Below, one piece after another: positions 55,740-64,000 of a stretch of DNA of 64,000 nt. A program made the translations under genes and the position numbers. The notes below the pieces were generated by a model. It was not told the DNA's origin. It saw only the letters and a list, made by a program, of their open reading frames with translations, and made no database searches. Position 1 is the first letter of the stretch. Each line of letters starts with the position of its first letter. The stretch is from Simmondsia chinensis (lineage: Eukaryota; Streptophyta; Magnoliopsida; Caryophyllales; Simmondsiaceae), in NCBI GenBank assembly GCA_018398585.1, contig JAGTTD010000010.1, forward strand, positions 389,501 to 453,500, in the 5' to 3' direction.

Positions 55740-56245
55740 ACTAATACATTCAAGTATGCTCTATTAAAGAACCAATTCTTCCAAAAGTTTAAGCTGATGG
55801 GTAAAAATTTAAGAATAGTTTTATACTCTAACATTGTTCTCTCACCCAAATGTTAAGGATAGGAGTAATAAGCTACTCAGGTAAAATCCTAATTTGAGTC
55901 TAGATAAAGTAGGGGCTATTGGAATTTTAACTTGTGATCTCTTGATTTACAAAGCTCTAATACCATGTCAAGAAATAATACAATCTAAAAATGAAAAATA
56001 TACTAAAACTAATAGAAAGCAGTAAAATACTAAAAAGAAATTAGAGAGAAAATATAAAAAATGACATTGATTTCACCGATTCCTTGGATTACAATGACTC
56101 CCCTATTTATAAAATATCCTCCTCCCTAAGCGGGACTCATTGTAATACCTATTGAGCTACCCTAATACTATCTAATTTGGAGACTTATCAAGAAACTATC
56201 TCAAAAATATAAGCTGATGAACAAAAGCTCAAAATTAGTTTTATA
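55740..56245 (-). repeat. 'acgagttcaaattcc' dispersed repeat cluster
   Basis: Phrases 'aagtttaagctgatgggtaaaa', 'cttgtgatctcttgatttacaaagctctaataccatg' recur as at 36957-37275 and 38470-38775. Three partial units are visible. Confidence 0.4.
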
Positions 56246-57126
56246 CTCAACATGATCAATTAGAATCTACATGGTACAATTCTATGTCTTCTCCAAATTT
56301 CAAAATCATTTTTCTTCCTCCACTTCAAAACTCTTAGATTTGCATAATACAACACAAATCGATGCAGAAATCAAGAAAAATAAACAAATTTGAAGCAATG
56401 GAATAACTTCACTAGTTCCAAGAGAGCATACCAGTTCAAAATCGAAGCGGCTCCACTTTCTCCAAACCCTAGGTTGGTGGATGCAATGCAACAGCGAATA
56501 TAGAAATGCTGGTAGCAAATAAACAAATCTAATATGCTCTAATGCTAATTTGTTGGAAAAAAATCTGATGTGGAAACGTGAAACCCTGATAACTTGATTC
56601 GATTTAAATAATATGACTCACACAAACGAGAAGTAAACAAATATATGGAGAAAGAAAGAACAAACACGAACACACAATATTTATGTGAAAACCCCTTAAC
56701 AATCGAGAGTGGAGAAAACCACGGGCGGAGATGGAGATTCTTTATTGATACTGAACGGAAGAATTACAACGATACTTCCTCTAAGCGAGATTTAAGAAAG
56801 AATTACAATCACTTTCTCTAAACTCTCGTAGCACTCGAATATCTTGAAGGAATTACAAAATTAACTCTTTTTCTTAATAGCGGCGCCTTACTCTTAATTT
56901 GGGTTGCAATTGTGATGAAACCGTACGTCCTCATTTATAGGCGTAGGTCAGGGAGGGCCCGGTCTATCGGGAAACACCCGATCGATCGGAACCTGCCGAT
57001 CGATTGGCCCTCTAACTGCCTAAAAAATCCCGAATCTTTCCTTAAATCACCCGATCGATCGGGCTTTCCTCCCGATCGATCTGTGACCCTATGGCAGCCC
57101 CATAAAACTAAAACAAGTAATTTGAG

Positions 57127-57556
57127 ACATAATCCTAACAAATCTCCACCTTGGCTCAAATTACATACATAAAAAAATTTCCTCCACCTTCTCCATTAAA
57201 CCCCCACACACGGGGTTAACTCAACAAAAGTGAAGTGAAGATATCTGAGAGGTTATTAGCAACGCCAATCTTCTTCTCTGAATTGGCTCCTGACACATCT
57301 TCTGAAATAGCCACATGCTGCTTAACTGTGTTACTCAATTGACATAATCCTAACAAATCTCCACCTTGGCTCAAATTACATAAATAAAATAATTTCCTCC
57401 ACCTTCTACACTAAACCCCCACACACGGGGTTAACTCAACAAAACTGAAGTGAACATATCTGAGAGGTTATCAGCAACGCCAATCTTCTTCTCTGAATTG
57501 GCTCTTGACACATCTTCTGAAATAGCCACATGCTGCTTAACTGTGTTACTCAATTG
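57127..57556 (-). repeat. 215-bp tandem duplication inside the LTR element
   Basis: The block starting CATAATCCTAACAAATCTCC at 57128 repeats from 57343 with few changes and runs to 'gttactcaattgac' in both copies. It includes the last bases of the LTR, the polypurine tract and part of the coding remnant, so the 3' LTR junction itself was duplicated. Confidence 0.85.
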
Positions 57557-57928
57557 ACCTCCCTCTGGCTTACTCACCTGACCTGAATCACAAACAACTG
57601 ATGACATCTTCTGTGGAGACAATAACAAAGACTCACCAAACGTGACACGTCTACTTGTCAGGAATTGCTTGAAGCGAAAACCTTTCTGCTTCCCATAAAG
57701 CCCTTGTTCACAAACTAAATCTCCCTTCTATTGTGTTTCTGTCAAATCCTCTGGATTCTTCTCTTTCCCATCTAAAGCTTTCTTCAAGCCACTTTGAATC
57801 AAGAGGCCTTTAACGCGAACTTGCCATAAGCTGAAGCTCCCCTGACCACCAAACTTCTTAACTTCGGATCTAATTGCAGACATCATATTATCAAATCGAA
57901 ATAACCAAGGCTTTGATATAAATTCCAT
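57431..57928 (-). pseudogene. Copia gag start joined to pol remnants
   Basis: The minus strand reads MMSAIRSEVKKFGGQGSFSL.., then WQVRVKGLLIQSGLKKALDG, the start of a copia gag (cf. the family's 'F.G.NF..W...M...L'). After a stop and frame change come TSRRVTFGESLLL and, further on, VADNLSDMFT. These resemble copia reverse-transcriptase and RNase H-end motifs. Almost all of pol between them is deleted. Non-functional. Confidence 0.75.
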
Positions 57929-58564
57929 CCAAGGCTCTGAACCTTGGCTCTGATACCAATTTATAAGGAAACTTAAACAAATATGATATGCTCTGATACC
58001 AATTTGTTAGGAAAAATCTAATACGAAAGCGTGAAATGCTGATAATTTGATTCGATTCAAATAATATGATTTACACAAACGAGAAGTAAACAAATATACG
58101 GAGAAAGAAAGAACAAACACGAACACACAATATTTACATGGAAACCCCTCTACAATCGAGAAGGGAGAAAACCATGAGCGGAGATGGAGATTCTTTATTG
58201 ACACTAAACGAAAGAATTACAACGACACTTCTTTTAACTAGATTTATAAAAAAATTACAATCACTTTCTTTAAACTCTCGTAGCACTTGAATATCTTGGA
58301 GGAATTACAAAATCACCTCTTTTCCTTAATGGCGGCGCCTCGCTCTTAATTCGGGTCGCAATTGTGACGAAATCCTACGTCCTAATTTATAGGCGCAGGT
58401 CAGGGAGGGCCCGATCGATCGTCCTAAAAAATCCCGAATCTTTCCTTAAATCACCCGATCGATCATGCTTCCCTCCCGATCGATTGGTGACCCTACGGCA
58501 ACCCCATAAAAATAAAACAAGTAATTTGAGACATAATCCTAACAAAAAGTAAAAGGGAAATGAA

Positions 58565-58990
58565 ATAGGGGCCTAAATGAGCCAATCTAGCTCGTCATAC
58601 AACTCGAAAAGCTCGACTCACTTGTAACTCGAGCAGAGTCAAGTCAGCTCGTTTAGTTTATCGAGCTAAGCTCGTAGCCTAAATGAGCATAAGCGAGCCT
58701 CTTGTAGTATAATATATTTGTTTGAATATTTCCCATTGAAGCTATATTGGAGTCTAAATGAGCCAAGCTCGAGTTTAAACGAACCCAGACGAGCCTGTAT
58801 TAAGCTGAAATGAGCCGAAATATTTCAAGTTTAATTCAAAGCTTGCTGAATCGAACCAAGCCGAGTTAGAGCTTTTGATGAGCCAAGCTCAAACCTGAAC
58901 TTTCAAGGCTCGGTGAGCTTTGAACCAAGCCCAAGCCGAGCTTAATGCTAATGCCAGGCTCAAGGCTCACCTCGACTCAAATACACCCCT
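58565..58990. repeat. GAGCC-array TIR-like element
   Basis: Left 'taggggcctaaatgagccaatct' and right 'ctcaaatacacccctagg' are inverse. Inside 'gagccaagctcgagtttaaacgaa', 'agcccaagccgagctt'. Same group as 44219-44987. Confidence 0.6.
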
Positions 58991-59099
58991 AGGAATGAAA
59001 ACTACTGCCATGGAAGTGAAATTTGAACTCAAATGAGATGTATGATTTTGATCCATAAAAAAATAAAAAATTGAGATGTATGATGGTTACAATATTTTT

Positions 59100-60600
59100 A
59101 TGTTGATCTCGAGTAAAGTGCCTTTTGGTTGCCAAAGTTACAGACAATTTGATCACTAAAATTAAATTTTGAAAGACTTTGGTCACATAAGTCAAATTTT
59201 AGTCGTCAACTCTGAATAAATATCTTTTTCGGTCACCGTTTAAAATAGATAAAGTTGATCGATCAAATGAAATTTTTGAAATAACTTTAAATAAAAATTC
59301 ATTTTAGTTAATAAAGTGCTTTAAATATGATAAAATTCATCATCCAAGTAAAAAAAAACAAAAAAACAAATTTTAATTATATATTTGACTTATTCATTTC
59401 ATTGGTTCTTATCTTCTTTTTTTTTTCAAAGTAGTCATTCGTGCTTTATTTGTAATCAAATTGGTCCTCATTTCGTTATTGACATTAGGTAAAAAAATTA
59501 TAAGATTAAAAACCAACTTTGATATTAAATAAGCAATAAATGATCACTTTGGTACCCTTAAATTTGAGTAATTAATATTTATGTACTCTATTATTTTAAT
59601 ATATACAATAAGGTGTCATATGGTTTATTTTATCACTTAGGTAACCTATGTCAAAATTTGAGTAACGTTGTAAGAAATTGACTGATTTTTTGTACAAATT
59701 CACATTAACATGGTCTTATTGTTTCAAACTTAAACTGTCATTTCAATTTTTTTTTTTTGAATTCCAATTTTGTTTTGAAATTTTTATATATTTTTAATTT
59801 TGATATAATCATATTTTTTTCAATACTTATTCTTGAATGAATTGGTAGAAATTTTTTATTTATTATAAAAAAATATTTTATAAGATGTTTTGGCTCTCTC
59901 TAACTATCAAACAACCAGGCCTTCCCCGTGCAATGCATTAATGGTATTTACCGCTTTTTTCCGCTTTGTTTTTGTTGTAATACAATTTATCTCTCCAACA
60001 AATTTTGGTCATCTACATCAATAAATATGAAACTAATGAATTGATTCAATAAATTGATCAAAATAATTGATTCAATTAGTGACAATTATCTCTTGGTTTA
60101 ATACTAATAATATATTGTATAGATTCGTCAATTTATCTTTTTTGTCTATATCTTGGTAAATGAAAGGTCATCTCTCTAGAAATTGAAGGTTTGAGTTGTT
60201 TTTAGCGAGTGGGATACTCTACAATAATATATTGTATAGATTAAATAAAGTTTAGAATAATATAATCAATTTTTTTCATTATTTTTCTTCTTTCTTTGAG
60301 GCTTGTAAAAATTTTAATAGTACGATATGGAGGCCTTTTAGAGAAAAGACACTTCTCTGTAAGATGTAAAAGATACTTGGGACAAAAATTATAATGTTTA
60401 CCACTAGTTCTTTCTATTCCCGTTCTCAGTCCTTTTTGGTGATGGTGTAGTTACCGAATACGAATCGCTTGGCATTTTCCTGCATTATGTTTTTTCATGT
60501 TGTAATGTTATTTTTGTTTTGTTTCTTTCTCTTGTGAGTTTTCATATGGACTGTGTGTTTATTTTGCATCGCGACTTTTGTCACTAATTATAAAAGAAAA
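59100..60600. other. Repeat-rich AT sequence without gene
   Basis: Includes a family-2 half unit (59385-59530), the 'tacctcattgtatatatt' repeat (about 59540-59650) and a LINE tail ending 'cgacttttgtcactaattataaaagaaaa' near 60590. No coding region is supported. Confidence 0.4.
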
Positions 60601-60619
60601 ATGTCACACCTATGAATAA

Positions 60620-61120
60620 AACAAAGGGTTTCTTTACTGAAAACTGCCTGTATTTTAGGTGAGGTATCAGAAAACTACCCAACTTTTCAAAATTTTCGAG
60701 TAACCTAAACTTTTCAAAAAAAATTCAGTGTCATACCTAATGTTGACACTATTAACTTTCCATTAAAATAAATACAAAATTAGCAAACTACCCTCAATAA
60801 AAAATTTTTTTATCAATAAATTATAAATAAGTTCACAAATAAAAAACACTTCTAAATTTTTTTGGTGGCAAAGGCCTTTTTAGCAGTGCTCCGAACCCTT
60901 AACAATTTCATTTGTAAAATATATTACTTAATATAGTTTAATTAAATTAAGTTAAACTTGGTGTTTTGATGCATTTATACCCCAAAACACGATATTTCAT
61001 TTGACGAAAAATTAACGATGTTGGCATTAGGTGTGACATTAAAATTTTTTTAAAAAAGTTTGTATGTAACTTTAAAAAATTAAAAAAATTAGATAATTTT
61101 CTAGTACAATCCGATATTGC
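60620..61120. repeat. Inverted-repeat element upstream of the RRM pseudogene
   Basis: 'ttcagtgtcatacctaatgttgacac' near 60726 is matched by inverted 'gatgttggcattaggtgtgacattaaaa' near 61017. 'gaaaactacccaacttttcaaa' is matched by 'ttttaaaaaagtttgtatgtaact..attttct'. Non-coding MITE-like unit. Confidence 0.55.
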
Positions 61121-61145
61121 TTCGATCAAGTAGAAGCAATGTCAA

Positions 61146-62069
61146 ATGATGGAGATTCTGCGGGATTTGCAATGTCATTATCAACCTAGTGATAATGCTA
61201 CCATCTTGATCAAAGTCACGGAGGTCTTTTATCCTATAATCGAAGATGTTCTTCATCAGGTATTCTCTCGTTTTGGTTACATTGCAAAACTTGAAGTCAT
61301 CTCATCATCAATTCTTGAGGTTAAAGCACACATCACATTTTCTTCAAGACAAAATATGATTTCTGCGTTTTTGTTCAATGGAAGAGCTATATATAACCAT
61401 TGTTGTTACATGGATGTTCAATTTCTCAATATTGAGCCTCAAGTATATAATATGACATAACCTATTGGAGGGACACATGATGCCTCATCTGATTTTTATG
61501 AGCACAATATAGTTGATCAAGTGAATGAGTTCGATGAAGTGGTTGTTAAGTCAATGGAAGACCAAGATTCTGTTCAGCAGCTTAGTTTGCAATCAAAGGT
61601 GACTAAATGGGGATCTGGTGATGTTGGAGCTAGAAATGAACAAGATACTAATGCTGCAACACATTTTAAACCATATCAAGAATTGCTAATACAAACTCCT
61701 GTGAATCATTTGAAGGCCACAACAATAGTACCCGAACTTCACACTAAAAAAATTTAAGTGTTGCAACAAATTGAGCGCATTGATGACTTCCTCGATTTGA
61801 ATGTTGAAGTACTCCTTCACAATGGCCATACAATATTGCATCTCATCAGCATCCGCTTTGTCAACATGCATCAAATGATACCTGTGACAAGAAATGGCGT
61901 TCTAGGTTTTGTAAGGATTGCTTATGCGTTGGGATTCTGTATGAGCATATTAGTTGGTGGAAGATTGAATTCCAAGCTTGTGTTTCACATCTTCATGTTT
62001 GATCCAAGCGAAGAAACATTGTTCGAAGTTTTCTCAAGGCCCCTATATTCCACTCGTTCTCATCCTTGA
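61146..62069 (+). pseudogene. PTB-like RRM frame of an LTR element, two internal stops
   Basis: One reading frame runs 308 codons, broken only by TAA at 61458 and 61755. The first part (about residues 20-100) resembles an RRM of polypyrimidine-tract-binding proteins: ILIKVTEVFYP, EDVLHQVFSRFGYIAKLEVI, FNGRAIYNHCCYMDVQF match the PTB pattern 'YP..VDVLHQVFS..G.V' and 'GR.IYD.CC.LDIQFS'. The rest is unrecognised. Downstream, GTGGGGAGGGTA (a polypurine tract) directly precedes a TG...CA LTR-like unit. Its placement suggests the 3' coding end of an LTR retrotransposon that carries an RRM. It could instead be a retrocopy of a host gene. Confidence 0.55.
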
Positions 62070-62097
62070 GGACAATGATGCTTTGTGGGGAGGGTAT

Positions 62098-62366
62098 TGA
62101 TGCAAGTAATAAAGGAGATAATATTTTTTACATAGAAAAATAGTAGTTATAGATATTATTAGTTATTTAGAGATATTATTAGTTTGTTAATGATTGTTAG
62201 CTATAAATACTTGTATTAGTTGTGATATGAACGGCAATAATCAAATAACATTTCTCATCTTCTTCTATTCTAATCCCTCATCTCCTTCTTCTAACTCTCT
62301 CTCTCATCTAAACTCTCTTTCTCAAACTATCAAACCCCAACCCTAACCCTAGTAATATAGGTTACA
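62098..62366 (+). mobile_element. Probable 3' LTR of the RRM-carrying element
   Basis: Starts TGATGCAAGTAATAAAGG right after a G-rich polypurine tract and ends GGTTACA. It contains a TATA-like GCTATAAATACTTG and a C/T-rich leader-like stretch with CCCTAACCCTAG. About 269 bp. The matching 5' LTR is not in the window. Confidence 0.55.
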
Positions 62367-62548
62367 CCCTAAATTGGTGTAACATTTAATGAGTGGCTTT
62401 ATTTGTGAGAGATTTTCTGTTTTTAAAGCAAAAGTCAGAGAGATTTTCTATAATTTATCCTTAATTTTATCACAAAATAAAATTCAAAAAATAAAAATAA
62501 ACAACTTAAAAAAAATAAACTTATAAACCTCAAAACTATTTTAATAAA

Positions 62549-62895
62549 AATGGTTATTTACTCCAAAAGTTATTATACTTTGCCTACTATATTAATTCAG
62601 TTATTGTATTTTTAATATTGTCAATGTAGCCATTGTACAAGAATTAATTTAATTTTTAGAGTAAAATTTATATCAAGTCATTGATGAAATTTTTAACGGC
62701 TCAGTTGTGAGTTAAATTAAATTGAACAAACGAGTGAATTTGTAGTATGTTTCTTCTATTTAACGTGATTATGCTGTTAATGGCAATAACTTAACTTGAA
62801 TTCGACCAAATGATTAAAATTAGACGGACTACATTAACACAACTAAACGTATAAGATATAAATTAATACAATAAATAAAATACAATTTAGAGCAA
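62549..62895. repeat. MITE-like element, family 1
   Basis: Starts GGTTATTTACTCCAAAAGTT; contains 'taacggctcagttgtgagttaaattaaattgaacaaacgagtg' as in the other copies. Right end decayed. Confidence 0.55.
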
Positions 62896-62934
62896 ATAAA
62901 CCACAAAAAAACAGGAGGCCAATAATAAGTTATT

Positions 62935-63275
62935 TACACCATTGGTCTCCTATCTTTTTAAATTTATTAAAATTAGTCTCTCATATTTTCTTTTATTCCA
63001 ATGGTCCCTCATATTTTATTCTATGACAAAATTGATCATCTTTTTAACTTTTATATAATGTTGATTATAATACGATTGAGTAATTTCTTCTTTATAAAAC
63101 AAAATATAATGAATCATTTTAAACAAAAAAAAAAGAAGATAAGGAATCAATTTAAATAAACTTAATAGAATAATTTGAATAAAATTATAAACATAAAAAT
63201 CTAGTTTAAATAAAAATAAAATAAAAAATTAATTTAAATAAATTTTAAAAAATAAAGGCCCAACAACGGAGTAAA
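62935..63275. repeat. MITE-like element, family 2, in the SWI3D promoter
   Basis: 'gttatttacaccattggtctcctatctttttaaatttattaaaattagtc' at left, inverse 'aataaaggcccaacaacggagtaaataactc' at right. It ends within about 30 bp of the start of the SWI3D leader, so it may form part of the promoter. Confidence 0.6.
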
Positions 63276-63305
63276 TAACTCCGTCCTCAGTCGCACGCAT
63301 TTGCA

Positions 63306-63380
63306 ATGGTATTCAACTTCCACATTCACATCGCCGACCACCCTCACTCCACATCAACCGATGGAACCCAACCGCCGTGA
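63306..63380 (+). promoter_or_regulatory. Upstream ORF overlapping the SWI3D start
   Basis: ATG at 63306 opens a 24-codon frame (MVFNFHIHIADHPHS..) that ends with TGA at 63378-63380, 18 bases past the main ATG at 63361 and in another frame. If this ATG is in the transcript it would reduce initiation at the main start. Confidence 0.45.
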
Positions 63381-63781
63381 CGCCGCCGTGCATACGCCGT
63401 ATTCCGACGGCGCCGGTGTCACTCCGTCACCGGAAACTACAGAGAGAAGGCGCCGTCCAAAGAGGAAAGCCAGCAGCGCCACCCTCTCGCCTTCTTCATC
63501 GGGGCCGTCAAAGCGGCCGGCGCGCGAAAAGGTAACCGCCACCGTGCTGCCGCCGATCCACAACGGGCCGTTAACCCGCGCGCGGCAGCTTTCTGACAAT
63601 GCCGCGACTTCGTCGGCGCTCAACGCGGTGAAGAACGAGGGTTCTTTGGCGGTGGAGAAGGAGAGAGAAGAGGTGCGGTTGGCGAGGGAGAATTTTGAGG
63701 CGTTGGAGAGTGCGATTGAAGCTGAGGTTGATGCAATTCGATCTCGTGATGTTAATGTTCATGTTGTTCCCGTTCCTGCTG
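63361..63781 (+). CDS. SWI3D-type chromatin-remodelling subunit, first exon (partial)
   Basis: The exon codes 140 residues and one base before the donor GCTG|GTATAATTT; the gene continues past the right edge. The start MEPNRRDAAV, the basic ERRRRPKRKASS, PSKRPAREK, IHNGPLTRARQ (residues 61-71) and EALESAIEAEVDAIRSRD follow the N-terminus of plant SWI3D. VNVHVVPVPAG leads into the expected SWIRM-domain sequence (G then WFSW) of the next exon. SWI3D is a core subunit of plant SWI/SNF complexes and acts in the nucleus. The SWIRM, ZZ and SANT domains are not in the window. An in-frame extension upstream to 63301 has no ATG, so 63361 is the start. High GC at the 5' end. Confidence 0.88.
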
Positions 63782-64000
63782 GTATAATTTCGTGATTTTG
63801 CTTTCTTTTTCATCCGTATTTTGGTATATCTGGAGTAGGATTCTGATTTCTTGTTCCTATTCTGGCTGCTTTTGAATACACTTCGAGAGATTAGGGTTTT
63901 GGTAGGGATTTATTGGAGTTCTTGTTAAAAGTTGCCAGTTGAAATGTGAAATTACATCTCTTTCTTTGATGAAGATTTAACTGCGTGAATTTATCTAGTC

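Larger units (their letters stand above)
56551..58544 (-). mobile_element. Non-autonomous Ty1/copia-type LTR element
   Basis: Two LTRs, 56551-57140 and 58005-58544, share most of their sequence and end in the inverted pair TGTTAGGA / TCCTAACA (one base changed at the left). On the minus strand the right LTR is 5'. It is followed by AATTGGTATCAGAGC, the primer-binding site for initiator tRNA-Met. Before the left (3') LTR stands GCCAAGGTGGAGATT, a polypurine tract. The internal part is only 864 bp and holds gag and end-of-pol remnants. Clean flanking duplications are absent: the left flank (56533-56550) is another PBS-like sequence, so the left LTR continues into further element sequence. Confidence 0.85.

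Noticed and set aside
61758..62069. Independent 103-residue gene
   Set aside because: It lies in the same frame as the two preceding blocks, separated only by TAA codons, so it is treated as one broken frame.
62335..62352. Telomeric repeat
   Set aside because: Only two CCCTAA units inside a C/T-rich LTR leader; a telo-box-like motif at most.

Overview
The window is plant nuclear DNA, very probably from a woody eudicot. It is AT-rich, its genes have introns, and transposable elements fill the introns and the space between genes. Six genes can be read. (1) A single-exon DUF7086 protein, minus strand, about 5.6-6.1 kb. (2) A seven-exon LEW1/NUS1-type cis-prenyltransferase subunit, plus strand, CDS 16.2-22.1 kb, with a non-coding first exon near 14.1 kb. 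(3) The nuclear gene for the chloroplast protease subunit CLPP6, minus strand, 24.9-31.8 kb. (4) A BURP-domain secreted protein, minus strand, 35.1-37.4 kb. (5) A small secreted protein of the organ-specific S2/P4 family, plus strand, 53.0-53.9 kb. (6) The first exon of a SWI3D-type chromatin-remodelling subunit, plus strand, cut by the right edge. Splice sites were chosen by hand so that GT-AG borders, phase and family similarity agree.

The most striking content is a short retroposon family. Its head is a 5S ribosomal RNA sequence with the internal Pol III promoter region kept. Its 3' body resembles the 3' part of Au-type plant SINEs. About 12 copies keep 5S sequence and about 10 carry only the body, roughly one copy per 3 kb. 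Most of the clear ones have 12-22 bp target-site duplications, so they moved as retroposons and are not 5S gene relics. The 5S-headed copies fall into two subfamilies, with a (TTG)n tail or a short T-run tail. Several sit inside LEW1 and BURP introns. Other short elements are tRNA-derived SINEs, 5'-truncated LINE tails, several AT-rich inverted-repeat families including a roughly 610-bp foldback, and elements built of TCGAG/GAGCC motifs, one with a clean 8-bp duplication.

Layout. 1-5.5 kb: repeats. 5.5-6.2 kb: DUF7086 gene. 6.2-14 kb: MITEs, LINE tail, foldback, SINEs and an orphan exon-like stretch with promoter-type motifs. 14-22.4 kb: LEW1. 22.4-24.8 kb: AT-rich repeats. 24.8-31.9 kb: CLPP6. 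31.9-35.1 kb: repeats. 35.1-37.4 kb: BURP gene. 37.4-52.9 kb: gene-poor repeats. 52.9-53.9 kb: organ-specific protein gene. 54-62.4 kb: repeats, a small non-autonomous copia-type element at 56.5-58.5 kb, and the broken tail of another LTR element carrying a PTB-like RRM. 63.3 kb to the end: SWI3D.

The genes do not form a pathway. They are ordinary neighbours acting in dolichol synthesis at the ER (LEW1), chloroplast proteolysis (CLPP6), the cell wall or apoplast (BURP, organ-specific protein) and chromatin (SWI3D).
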